Part shown: one piece after another, positions 34,421 through 47,090 of the stretch
Layout of the letters: each line of letters opens with the position of its first letter
Numbering within the stretch: the stretch's first letter is position 1
NCBI GenBank assembly: GCA_028023455.1
Contig: JAQFVV010000570.1
Coordinates: forward strand, 124,001 to 188,000
Direction: 5' to 3'
DNA length: 64,000 bases
Source: Epiperipatus broadwayi
Lineage: Eukaryota > Onychophora > Udeonychophora > Euonychophora > Peripatidae
Notes under the pieces: model-generated
What the model saw: the letters and a program-made list of their open reading frames with translations, nothing else
Database searches by the model: none
Told to the model about the DNA's origin: nothing
Position numbers and translations under genes: made by a program

Positions 34421-37400
34421 TTCATCAAAGCTGACTATTTCATAAATAATAAATGTTCAAATAATGTCAATATATCAAGTAAAAATGTGAATTTAAAATG
34501 AAATTCATGGAAGAATATGTATTGTTAAAATAAGATAAATTTGAAGTAAGATGGATGAATAAGTAAAGAAATATTTGAGATATTAAATAATTAAGTAAAA
34601 TTATATATATATTTAGAGCAACATTTGAGTAAATTATATTAAAATAAAATGTCTACTCTTTACTTTTGATATGATCATCTTAGAATAGATCAGTCATGTG
34701 TTATTGATTGCATATTCTTGTCATTATCTTATTTTATTGAAATGAGAGTATTATGAAATTATGTCTATAATAAATAAATAAAAAAGATATGATAAAGCTT
34801 ACCTTAATTCACAAAAAATTCTGTTAAAATTGATAAATTAAGCTTTTTTTTTTAATTTTTTACTTATTCTTATCTTACTGCCTTTAATCATTTAGATTGG
34901 TATGGAGCCACTTGTCATGAACCTCTTACGGCATTGTTCATCTTCTAAATTAACTATTACAATGAGAATGTGTGATTGTGTTAACATACTCCATGTTTAA
35001 TGCAAGCACAGTATTATTACTAACTATAATATCCCCCCCCCCTATTTTTTTCTAACTTTTTATTTTTTATCTTTTCTCTGTATCATTTTTGTTTTGTAAA
35101 GTTAGAATAACCATACTTGATTACAAATAGATTTTAATATTAATAAATAAAGGTGATACATTGTCCAAAAATATTTAATTGTTTAGAAATCTTGAAAAAT
35201 ATATTACTTTCTTTATTTTTTTTTAAGAATAAATGTATTATACATTTTATTTTTTAATCAATGTTATTTTTCACTCATTGCTAAATATTATGTAGTTTCA
35301 TGAATACATGTTTGCATAGTATAACTCCATTTGGTTCTCAGAAAACAACAGTTGCCTTCAAATGGATAGAGAAATTATTTTTTGGTCACAGAAAAATCAT
35401 ATAACTAAACAGAACAATAAAAAAAATATTTTTTTTATCCAATTAAAACCAGTTACATAAATAATGAGAATCAGAATTGAGACTATGAATACTGATTGAT
35501 TGGACTTAAAATTTAGTTGTTGGTTTTAAAGCTGAAAATGAAATTCTTCTGTATAAATAATAATTTGGCTATATTATGTTTATTAATGTATGTTTAAGTA
35601 CACTAAAACACAGGCAATGGTGAAGCTAAGTACAAATTGTAATATTAATTGGCTGAGCGCTTTCAAGAAATTTTATTTTCTCATAAGCATAACAAGTGGG
35701 TTATGTTAACGTGATAGAAAATATTTAAATATATGCAAAGTGGATTAGAAAGTCTACTTTTTGGAGAGAGAGAGAGAGAGAAGCATGCTTTCTTTCAGGT
35801 TATAGCATAGGTGTTGATGGCTACAAGCCATACTTCTTTGATTTTGTTTAGAGTCATGATATTTTATGCATGTGATGGAATCAGAAGACAGTTCAAACAT
35901 ATGGTCAGTGGACTTTTTGTGTTCTAAAAAGATGGGATTATATTCGAGTTTATTCAGAGCTCTTTTCTATAAGTAGCAGTGCTGAGAGACATGAGTGGAG
36001 AGAGATGTGTGAAATTCACCAGTTTGGGGCATGGGATGTTGAACACTATGTAAGTAGTCTGATGAGAGGGTAGGTGGTCTTTTGAATTGTTAATATATGA
36101 TGACTATCATTTCAAGATAGAATTTTGGTATTGAAGAAATTTATATGATAGCCAGGGTTTAATATGTGAGCAAGCACTAAAGGTGATGAGTGATATTTAA
36201 CTGCATTATATAAAATATTAATTAGTCCATATATATATATATATATATACATACTGATATCTATTGATAGACATCAATTCAATATTATACATGTAAATAT
36301 CTCCAAATGTGTTGAAAATCATTGATTTTATTAAAAATTTCTTTGGATACTTTAGTGCTGAACAATGCATTTGAAAAATATTTTTATTTATTAAAATACT
36401 TTCATTAAATTTTGATTTTCCATAGTTATAAAATGTGAGGTAGAATTCAATAATATAGTTTTTTAATATGAAGAATAGGAAAAAAAAATATCATTAAGCA
36501 ACATTATGCATAATGCATACTATTCTATGAATTCAAAAATATTGTTTTGATTCTGAAAACAAAAAATATACATATAATTTTCTTATATAAATAGAGACAT
36601 TGAAGTGGAGGACAAATATAGACTGAAAAATCTTAAAGTCAAATCCTTCTATTTACATATATAAGAAATATTCAATACACTGAATAAATAGGCTAATTAC
36701 ATAGGAATTTTGTTATAAAATATTTTTAATGAATCTTAAACCATTTATTTATTTGTTAAATATAGAATCAGTATTGCTAGTTATTCGAGAATCAAGTTCA
36801 AGTAACTGAATGGCAATTTAACACAACAGTTTTATTCACTTTATTAATTTGAAATATATTTTTCACTTTACTCAACTGAGAATTGTTTTTTTAATATTTA
36901 GCCTGGGTCATTACTTTACCATTATGGTGAGAACTGTAAGAATATTATTGTATAACATTCAATCTTGTCTATCAAGCCTACTGTTGATTATTTGCTTTTT
37001 TATTATTTTAACATTCTTTTTTAAGGATTAAGCATTCTTCAATGAACTGAATCATTTTATAATTAATATAACTCTTGATAGGCATCTTAAATTAACTGTA
37101 TGTTCAAGCCTAATCAGAATAACTTTTGATTTCTTTATGATTATAGTACTCTTAATAATTCATGTTATATTAAATATCATGTGATTTTTTTATTAGCTGA
37201 ACTTTAATGTTTTAGATATGTGTTGAATGGTCAGAGTATTCTAGACAAAGAAGCCACTTCCTGAATACATCAAAGAATTTCATAGAGCATTTTAATCATT
37301 AAGTTATTTGAGCTAATCACTTGAAGATTTCAATTTTCTATCATTTTGAATTCAGTTCAAGTGGTTTTATTATTTAGCCAATAGATATGAAACTACTTCA

Positions 37401-37879
37401 CAAACTATATATTTTGTTAATTGTCATTTTAATGATATAAGAAATTTTATCATTTAATATTTAATCTCTAAACATCAAACTTTTCAGATTATAATATTAC
37501 TTGGCATGCAATAGTGAATTACTAATGGAACAAAGATAAAGTTCTGTTGTTTAAACATTTGACATGTCTTTGCACAGAAACTTAATACATATTCATTATA
37601 CTTATGATAAAGGGGTGGCGTTGTTTATAACTCTTCTAACTTGTTAGCTTTAGTCACAATTATATTTAAGCATTCACATAATAAATAGATCCTGAAATTG
37701 ATTGTGACAATCAATAACTTTGATTTTATACCATCTTATGTTCAGTAACAACTATAGATAAGATTTAAAAAATAGATATTAAAGTATTAACACAAAAAAT
37801 GTAATTAATTTTTTTTATTGATATTGTATAGTAAAATGAAAATTTTCAGGTATTAAAATCCTGCAAGATAGAACCACTA
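34421..37879. other. AT-rich stretch without supported gene
   Basis: There is a (GA)n tract at 35767-35781, a C tract at about 35033-35042 and an (AT)n tract at about 36230-36249. A patch at 35640-35700 resembles the GGCTAAGCGCTTTC motif of the 10.1 kb foldback (GGCTGAGCGCTTTCAAGAAA). The open frame at 36849-37031 is short, hydrophobic and AT-driven. No gene is supported. Confidence 0.4.
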
Positions 37880-39664
37880 TACTTATAGCAAAAAAGGGTA
37901 AGGATCATAGAAAGTTAAATAATTATAGACTGATAGCAGTAACATCAGTTTTAATAGTTTTCTCATATATGGTGACTGGAAGGGTTGCAAAATAGATGGA
38001 AGAAAATAATATAGTGGGAGAAATGCAAGGAAGTTGTAGTTACACAACTTATGGATATGAGTAGGTATAGTTATTTATGGTTTTTATAGATATAAAGGTG
38101 TATGATAGAATAATTATTTTATGGGTAAGTTTAGTAAATTTGGGAATGATGGAGCTTTAGTGGATATTATTAAGAAATTATATGAAAATAATTACTATAC
38201 GTATCAATTAGGGAATATAGAATCAGTTAAAAATGGGGTGGGACTAAGACAAGGATACCCTATGTCACCTATTTTGTTTTTGTTGTATTTGAGATAAATG
38301 GAGACAGCAATAGAAAGATTAGGAAGAGGGATAGAGATACCATTAATAGATGGCAAGAGAGTGTATACATTATTGGGTTTTTTATTTGCAGATGATGTCT
38401 TTTTGTATGCAGAAAGAAGGGAAAATATGGAAATTATTCTGAGGACATGCACAAAGGTGGGTAAAGACATGGGGATTAAGTTTAGTGAAGAAAAATCAAA
38501 AGTAATGGTGATTAATACTGGGTAAAGAGAAAACAAAGAATTTTTATTGGGGGATATAAAGTTATGTGTGGTGAATAGATATAATTATTTGGGAATCATA
38601 TTAAGTAATCAGAGAAACTGCTTGGATGAATGGAAGAAAAAAATGATAAATGAAGCAAAAAAAAGAAAGAAAGGGATTGATAAAGAAGTTAACAGGGTTT
38701 TCATATAATAAATATGATGTGGGTAGAATTGTATGGAATGGAGTGGCAATAGCAGGGTTAGCATATGGTAACGGTGTGTTGTTAGTAAAGAATTATTAGA
38801 TTACTTGGAAAAAGCACAAAGAGAAGTAGGAAGATATGCATTTGATGAAGATATGTGGTTGGCAAAGGAGGCAATTCAAGGAGAAATGGATGGTCAAGTT
38901 TTTATATGAGGGATGCAAAAAGCAAAATGAAAATGTTCTGTAGATTGAGGTTTATGGATAATAAAAGAATAGTTAAAATAGTATTTAATTGGGTTATGAA
39001 TAAAGGGCAAGTAACAAGATGGTTGAGAAAGGTGATGTGGTATGCAGAAGATTTGACTAAAGAATTTATATCAGTATACTTGTACAAAAGGTGGGATGAT
39101 TGTGTTAGGAGAATTGTTGAGTGTTATAGTGGTAAGGAATGGGATAGAAGAATAGATGCATTAATAAAGAATAGGGAGTTGGAAAGATGGAGAACTAGTA
39201 TGGAGAGTAAAAAGAGTTTAAATATATATAGAAGTAAATGGAATATTGGGTGCAAGTTAATTTATTATAATAGTAAGGAAAGTAATTTACTGTTTAAGGC
39301 TCGAACAAGATTTTTAGCAACTGGGGATTATACACATAAATGGAAAAACATGGGTGATTTAGTCTGCAAGTTGTGTAAGGAAAGCATATAAAATATTAAG
39401 CACTTGTTAAGTAAATGTAAGTGCCGAAAAGTAGAAAGTATACAAATAATAAAGTTGTGGAAGAATAAATATAAGGAAAGTGATTATACAGAAAGTGGGT
39501 TATTGATTTTTATGCTGGGTTTGGGAAAAGGGGGATTTAGATATAAAAACCATAGAGTTGACAAAGATTATGTTGTGGAAATGGGATGGAGCAGGATATG
39601 GAAAAACTTAGGGTGGGGAATGGAAAAAGAAGGTATATTGACTAACAGGTTTTTCTGGGCATAG
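37880..39664 (+). pseudogene. 5'-truncated non-LTR retrotransposon (LINE) ORF2
   Basis: Starts inside the reverse transcriptase (NYRLIAVTSV near 37921, MEENNIVGEMQG near 37997). RT motifs follow: GLRQGYPMSPILF at about 38241-38280 and the catalytic FADD at about 38389-38400 (FLFADDVFLYAE). A conserved region after RT reads LEKAQREVGRYAF, and a frame of 178 codons (38855-39391) stays open. The C-terminal zinc pattern CKLCKES...IKHLLSKC spans a stop at 39389-39391, and the frame ends at 39662-39664. Only a handful of stops and frameshifts interrupt it, so it is younger than the other LINE fossils here. The endonuclease half is absent. The exact clade is not determined. Confidence 0.85.
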
Positions 39665-41464
39665 TTGTTGAGAGACTTATGACTTCGTATAAGGAGAAGT
39701 CACAGTGCATCACATCACAAATATAAATTAAGTAAATGAAAAAATAATCAATGAGCTTTTTACATTTTATAAAAAATCAAAGCAAAAATAAAGTGATATA
39801 TTTTGCAATACTAATTTACTGTGATTACAAAACAAATACAAGAAATTAAATTAGGGACAGAGTTGTATTTTCCCTCATTACTAATTTAATTTTTCACAGA
39901 TGGTTATGATGATCACACTTACTGAATATATTTATTTTATAATCATTGTGCTTTAATTTGATTACTAAGTATATTATTTTCAGGCTTATTAGTATACATA
40001 TTATTTTTATGTTTTTAAACATTTTATTTGTTTTTGATTTTTTATGAAGTGTATAAAACTTAATTTTTTATTTGTTCATTTGAATCTTGTTACTATGTAA
40101 ATTGGTGGCTTCATCCTATAGTAGAGTACAGGCTATAGCAAAATCAATTTCTGAATGTAAGTTGCTCTTAATTTATTTTATATTTAAAAATCATTTTGAA
40201 AGCAAACTAACAGCAATTGGTATAAGATTTAATCAATATACTAGTGCTAACACCAGAAATTTGTAATAGTTATGCTATTATCATTTTTAATATTTAGTTA
40301 TTATGCATAATAAAATGTAAAAAACACACCCAAAAAAACTTCATTTAAAAAAATTACTATAAATAAAAAGTAAAACTATTTTATTTAGAAAGTATAAGGG
40401 ATAATATCAATTTTTCGAAATCCCTCTCTAACTGTAAATGGAAGACTGACCTTGAAAACGCTAGTTAATTCTTTGAAACTTTATTCTATCACAGGAAAAG
40501 CAAAAAGTTTCATAATATAATTTTAGTTGAATTAAATAATAATAGTGACATTTTTGAATTTTTCTTTTTTATATGTTTTTCTATATTATTATAATAGCAC
40601 CAGAAATTAAAAATAAAAATATAAAGGGAAATAAGAATAAAACAATAAAAAATAATAAAGAAATGGAAAAGTGAAAATGAAATTTAGAAGGCATTAAAAA
40701 GTAATGTTTAAATGCATAGATCTCTGATTTGTAGAACAATATTATATATAATGAAATTTATTTCATTCATGAAAATAATTTCTAATACTAATCTCAAGTT
40801 TTTAAAAACAGTGTGCATAAAATTGCTTTAGTAATCCAACTAGCAAAAATTGTATTAGATCAAAACAAGTTTTATAAAAACTCATTAAATACAAAAATAC
40901 ACAACATAAATAAAAAACTATTCTAATTTTTATTTCCTATTTTTAATTTTTTTAAAAATAACTATGAATAATCAATTTATTTAAATTCCATTATAATTTT
41001 AAATATAATTGTATAGTCATTTTCAATTATAATAGCATTAATAAATGTTTTATTTGAAAATGATATTGCATATGAATGCCAGAATAGTAACATAGTGGTT
41101 TCAAAAGCTAAAGGCTTTTATATCAACTGAGTCATATGATTTCCCAAGCAATTAATCATATGATTATTTTATTATTATTGATATACATTTAAAACTTTGA
41201 TAAATTACTCATATAGCTTAGTCATTATATACAATTGATTATGTATTATGCATAACAAACACTCTGATCATAAAGAAAAATGAAATAGATGAAGTTAAAA
41301 AAAGAAAAGGGTTCTTCTTGTCAATTGTCAAATGTTTCCAGTCTTATTATATTTATAATATAAAGTTTAACTTATATGTTGATATATATAAAAATTAATC
41401 AAGCCTACACCACTTTGATTGATTCTTTTGATTATATTTGCTTGTGTGTGTGTTTTTTATTATT
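39665..41464. other. LINE 3' tail and AT-rich sequence
   Basis: 39665-39760 is probably the 3' untranslated tail of the LINE (GAGAAGTCACAGTGCATCAC, then A-rich). From there to 41464 I see no feature. Confidence 0.45.
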
Positions 41465-41908
41465 AAAATAAATTCTGAAAATTCATTTAAATAATAACAC
41501 AGATCTTTAGTATGTTGTTATAAGTGTATTCCTGATAACAGATATCACAATGCAAACTCATTTTAGAAATATATAATTTTATTGAATAGCATTTCTTTTT
41601 CTATATTTAACTTTTTTGTCTAGCCATTGTTTCAATATTCTATACATATTTTTGTTCAGATATATTTTCTTGAATTATAGTGGTTCACTAATAAAATAAA
41701 TTCTGAAAATTCATTTAAATAATAACAGTATGTTGTTATAAGTGTATTCCTGATAACAGATATCACAATGCAAACTCATTTTAGAAATATATAATTTTAT
41801 TGAATAACATTTCTTTTTCTATATTTAACTTTTTTGTCTAGCCATTGTTTCAATATTCTATACATATTATTGTTCAGATATATTTTCTTGAATTATAGTG
41901 GTTCACTA
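41465..41908. repeat. Tandem duplication, two copies of about 220 bp
   Basis: 41465-41690 and 41693-41908 are almost identical (both contain CAGATATCACAATGCAAACT and CTTGAATTATAGTGGTTCAC). They differ mainly by about 10 bp missing from the second copy (CACAGATCTT). The high identity indicates a recent local duplication. Confidence 0.9.
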
Positions 41909-42579
41909 GTCAGAATAAATCTACATCACATAAAAAGAAATATTCTAATCTGTATATGCCTAAAAATGAATCAGATTTCTTTACTGTTAATATATTTTTC
42001 TTGATACATCTAGAAATGAGAGGTAGATTCATTTTTAGTTACAATAGCTTAAAAGAATGATATATATATATATATAATCACTTTCTGATAAATAAATATT
42101 GTTTGGTGCTATTTAGTGCAGTGATAGAATGACAAATTTGAGAGCTAAAGATTCCTGTATTAAACATCAATCCACCTTCACCTGATCTCCTGAGCAACAA
42201 ACTACTTCATCATTTTGCTTCATAAATATTATATAAAATATATGTATCAAAATCTGGGATTACTGTTTAATTAAAATTTCTCAGTACATTTCATATAGTT
42301 CAGTGTGAACATTTAATGTATAAATAGTTTATATATTTTTATTATTTAATAACTATCTTTTTTCAAAATAAAATATAATTGTAAGTTTTAATTGTACTAA
42401 TACAGTACTATTAAAATATAATATTAGTTTATGTAATTAAATGTTATATTTTATAAACGTACTTTAGATTTATTTAAAATTATTCTTCAAAATAAAAGAG
42501 ATTGAATAATCTATACACTTAAATATACATTAAAACTAAAAATAAGGAAAGGGAATGAATAAATCTGTGTTGTTGTTTT
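41909..42579. other. Sequence downstream of the Reeler gene
   Basis: An (AT)n tract lies near 42060-42077. No gene or repeat end was recognised. Confidence 0.4.
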
Positions 42580-42616
42580 TTTATTTCCCGGGAATGTTGG
42601 TATTTTTTTTTTTATT
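42580..42616 (-). terminator. Candidate polyadenylation signals of the Reeler gene
   Basis: On the minus strand AATAAA occurs at 42616-42611 and again at 42585-42580, about 115 and 145 bp after the stop codon. In such AT-rich sequence AATAAA is common by chance, so this is only a candidate for the 3' end. Confidence 0.4.
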
Positions 42617-42729
42617 TAAAAAAAGGTCCATTGCTCATGCATTTAACTTAAAATATAAATGTTTTGTAAGTAATATATATTTTTTCTGAAACCTTTCTTA
42701 TTATAGAGATTGTATAAAACAGTTACATC

Positions 42730-43283
42730 TTAATGTCTTCGTGTAATTGGACTATTAGAAACCATAGCACCATTTGGAGAAGGGTGTAATCTTGTCTTTG
42801 GTGGTAAATGATTCAAATTATTTGCTGTTGGGTAATGATGATTATTCATTTGAGGAAATTGATCTTCTTCATATGTATAATAATAGTAATCTTCAGTTAT
42901 ATTATTATTATTGAGCGGTTGTAATGCTTTGGCTTGTTGGAATGGACTTTGTGTCTGAAGCCCATTTATAGATGAAATTGTTGTTGGATTAAAAGAAATT
43001 TGATGTGGAGATGGTAGGGTAACAACCTTTGTTTCATTATTAGTCTTTACAGTTTTGGTAACAGCCATTAGACTTTGAACAATCCTGCCAATATTTTGTG
43101 TTGTTGCAACAGTGCTAGAAGAAGATGGTGAAGTATCTTCATAATCAGAATAATCATATGCAATTGTTGGTCTGATAGAAAACTTTGAAGTTTTACTTCG
43201 ATCTTGAGCTCCAGTTTGATGAGGAAAATTATTCCATAAAGGTCCTTTAGCTGCAGGAGGCCATGAATTAAAATCTATAGAAC
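42730..43283 (-). CDS. Reeler-domain protein, last coding exon (low-complexity tail)
   Basis: Terminal exon of the minus-strand gene, joined in phase 1 to the exon at 61180-61268. It follows a long T tract and CAG acceptor (43284-43286) and ends in TAA at 42730-42732. It encodes about 184 residues with no membrane segment and no known domain: GSIDFNSWPPAAKGPLW at the start, an acidic Tyr-rich YDYSDYED, a SPSSSSTVATT stretch, a second acidic Tyr cluster (EDYYYYTYEED), NNNN, and a basic ITRRH end. It looks like a disordered, secreted tail after the Reeler domain. A Met inside the intron at about 43318 is open in the same frame, but the polypyrimidine tract and splice phase show it is not the start. 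Confidence 0.85.
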
Positions 43284-43326
43284 CTGAAAAAAAAAAAAAA
43301 AAAATTAAAACTATTACCATTATACT

Positions 43327-46300
43327 TTTTTTTTCAACAAATAAATAAAATTATAAATATATCAATAATATATATATAAATTATTAGTTTTGGGAATAAA
43401 CCGTGTTATTTTTCATTACAAACCAATATTTCGATGAACTAGCATAAATTAGATAGAGTGTTAACATTTTAAGAAATAGTTATTGTAAGCTTAATAGAGT
43501 ATTTAATTTAGAATCAGTTCTAAAAAATTATCAGTCAATTTATTAGATAAGATTATTAAGTTTGAAATAGAAAATAAATAAGTTAGAAACAGTTAAATAT
43601 GTTTGCTGTTTAAAAGAAATATCAATTTAATAGTTAGAATAGAATGGCTGTGTGTGAGCTTGCAGCTTGCAAGAAAAAATGTAAAAATGTATTTATTAAG
43701 AAAAATAATTTTTATGTATAATACTTAGTATCATTTGACAGCATTTTATTTGGTTAAAAATTTTAATCAAAATTAAAGAAATCTCTGATATTATCCATTC
43801 ATAAATTTTAATTAGTTTAAATTATTTATTTAATATTTATAATTAGTTTCATTTTGACATTTTTTTAATTTAATCATATAACTTAAAATTTTGGAAATTC
43901 TAAAAGTCACATGCCTGTCTGGTTATTTGTGAATAATTAATGACAGATCACAATTAAAACCAATCAAATATTGATTCAAGGGCAAAGAATGTTTCTTGTT
44001 CATCAAAGTGATTGACAACAGAAAGTTATATAAGGGCATGCACACCCATATTTAGGGAAACTGTATGTGAGAATCTGGTATTGAAAGTACTAGAAGAGTG
44101 TAAAGTACATAAAGTTTCAGACAAGCTTAAAGTTTGAAATTCTAAGAAGTATAAAATTTTAATAATTTTTTTTAAAAGTTAAAATGTCTACCTAATTAAT
44201 TTTTTTATTATTGGGCACTTAGCAATATGTCAATTAGTGATACATCTAGAATGAGTCCCTTGATGTCTAAGCTTGAAATATTATAGGTATTATTTTTAAA
44301 ATATTCTGATTTATCTAGAACTGTTACTCAATACAAATTATTTAGATGCCTAGTTTAGAAGAAAAAAAAGACTTAAAACTTAGTACAAGCTGTAATTTTG
44401 ATCTTATGCTATAACCTAATTAGAAAAGATGACTCTAAACTTTTAAATATTTATTATCATTTATGACTAAAGAAATTCTTAAAGAACTAACTGATGATGA
44501 AAGAAAAACTTTTATTGAATGAAAAATTTATTAGAATAATAAATATGTATTGATTGGAAAATGAAAATTTAATGAATAAAGTGATTGAAACTTAGTCATG
44601 AATTAATATTCTTAAGTTGAAGGATTATCAATGTGATACCATGTCTATGAAAGTGTTAAAGATTAATTAACATTATTTTCTATATGTAATGGTACATAAG
44701 AATTGTTGAATATACCTGAAGTTATAAAGTTTTATTTTAACTACTATGCAAAATAAAGAAGTAATATTGGGAATTAAGATTTTTATTCACAAAAGTTATT
44801 GAGTACTACTATGATAAATATGTGAAAATCCTGTGCAATTTAAGAGAAATATTTAATTAATTGCAAATAGTGTTGAGAAAACTTTGCATGAATTAAAGGA
44901 ATCTTTATTAAGTGAGAAATGAAGAGATTTAACATCTTAAAATCAATTGGATTAATGTAATGTGAAAGGATGTGAACTAATTTGTCTTGTATATGTTTTA
45001 AAACAGTTTGCAAAATAATAGCCATTCATTCATCTTTATGTGCTAATACTTATTATGTGTGTGTGTGGAAAAGCTGTCGATGCAATTGTTTGGATGGTAT
45101 TAACCATATGCAGAGATCATCATGATGTATTGGATTACTTGATATTGGACTATGAACTTTTCTGATTAAAAACTTGAGTAAAAAAAATTGTTTTGTTTTA
45201 TTTCATTTTAACATTAAAGAAAATGATAACGATATATTAATTTGGTAAAATCTTTGCTTAAGTTACATTATATTTTATAATTTATTATGGTTAAATATGC
45301 CATTCTATTATTATTATATGCAATCTAATATTGATGCTATTTAGAATATTAGTAATTTTATATTTATCAGTTATGGTTTAAAGCATTTCAGTAAAATGTT
45401 CACATATTATTCTTATTATTAAATTTAGCATTAACGATACTATGCTATATTGATAATTTGGTACTAAGATTTTTAAAATATTGCTATACTTTGGGTTATG
45501 AGTAATATACTTATAAAATGTCTTACATTTTGTGAGAATAAGGTATATTTCTTGTTTTATTAATTATTTAAAGCTATATATTTTATTCAGTCATATTTGG
45601 CCATTATTCTTATTCATCAGTTTTATATATCAATGTCATATTATATTTAGCGAGAGTGTAAAACTAAGACCTCTCTAGAATAAGTGATATTTGCTATATG
45701 ACCATTGTGTGTTCCAAGATATATGAAGCTATTCTTGCCTTGAGGATGGAGATCAAGCATAGCTCTCATTAATAATATTAAATAATTTAGTAACTAGTAT
45801 TAGGAGATCAAGGAAACTCTCTTCATAGTTGATATTTTCCTTGAGAGATATTTTCTTATATTTATAGTCATAATGGTGATTGGTTCATTTTCATGTTACA
45901 TATGTGTAGAGATTAAGTCCTAATATATTTATTGCCCTTGGGTAGTAGAAGTGTCCTCCAGGTTCATGCCATCCCATATTTATTGCTTTTGTAGTTTTTC
46001 TTCCTTTTCAAAATATCTTTGTTGTAATATTTTTATCACACGTAAGATGTTAATTTAGTATGTTGATCATTAATGAGTTTAGTATTTGAAGTTTGTCACC
46101 CACTTCAGGAACACTTTTTAACTCCCAAGTGTAGGTTTAATGTTTAATGTATAATGTATTTTGCTGAGCATTGCTAGTGATCATTAATAAAACCGATAAT
46201 TATTTATTCCAAATTTTAAATTATTATTATTAGACTAAATAAGCAGTATGCATCATGAGCATCAGTGTATGGAAGCAAGTCACCACTGGAGTGGTAAGAT

Positions 46301-46668
46301 TAAATATTGGTTACTTTGCTCATTGTTGGGACATATATAGCATTGAGTTGGACTATTTGAAATGATTTAAGGCTTTATTATAGCTTGAAAGTTAAAACGA
46401 TAAAGTTAATAAACAAGGTATAGTTAATAAACTGTGATAATAAAAACCATAACATTTAATAAATAATAATTAGTCAGTAAAATAATTAGTACATAAATTG
46501 TAAAGCTAGAGTTATGAGTTAATAGCATTAGAAGGCATATGTTTATGTAGAAATATATAACTGGTTTCCAAATTTATTGAGAAATTTTATTAGGTTACAT
46601 TACTTAAGATTGCTTAGAACAATTATTTGTAATATTAGTGAAATAGGTATTTGATTTAAAAAGTAAAC
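43327..46668. other. Intron sequence, no recognised feature
   Basis: AT-rich. A (GT)n tract lies near 45057-45067, and 45890-46140 is slightly less AT-rich. No element ends or coding frames were recognised. Confidence 0.4.
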
Positions 46669-47090
46669 TGTGCCAATTGCTATGTCTGGATAATCTAAGA
46701 GTGCGCTTCCCATGAATACAAATCACTACTAACAATTAATATTTAGATAATTTAACATTCGATCCTTAATAGCAATTTAACTACTTACATATATAAAGTC
46801 ATTTAACATAATAAGGCCCGAAGGCATACATAAATAGTAATTTAGATCAGTATGGCCTGTAAGAGTCCTAGTTGGCTGTTCCACATTTGGAGGCCGGTTC
46901 TCTGCACTTGAAGTCACTGTGCCATGGGGGATGATCTGCTCAAATATATATGTCCTTGTGCACAGGTGAAGCTCCAAGAATCAAATGCCCTCTTGCTCAT
47001 CAAATTAATATTGAAGCATTCATTGTTCAATCACTGAAATTTATTGGCTAGTACTCCTGTCCACTCAGGTGATTCTTCATTTTAATCTCC
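46669..47090. repeat. Probable old retroelement piece, composition island
   Basis: 46669-46689 is the reverse complement of 12152-12172 (about 21 identical bases, containing AGACATAGCAATTGGC), the upstream edge of the Gypsy fossil. Downstream, 46850-47080 is much less AT-rich than the intron (CACATTTGGAGGCCGGTTCT, CACTGTGCCATGGGGGATGA). A 66-residue minus frame at 46777-46977 has no recognised domain. I infer a retroelement remnant. Confidence 0.4.

Noticed and set aside
38204-38536. A 110-codon minus-strand frame
   Set aside because: It is the antisense shadow of the LINE reverse transcriptase frame on the plus strand.
42730-43320. A 196-codon minus-strand frame starting at a Met near 43318
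   Set aside because: The first dozen codons are a poly-T splice acceptor tract. The exon starts at 43283 and joins in phase to upstream Reeler exons, so it is not a stand-alone gene.
44491-44497. CTGATGA on the plus strand as another hammerhead
   Set aside because: The following sequence has no helix II stem and no GAAA-plus-cleavage site with complementary helix I; chance match.
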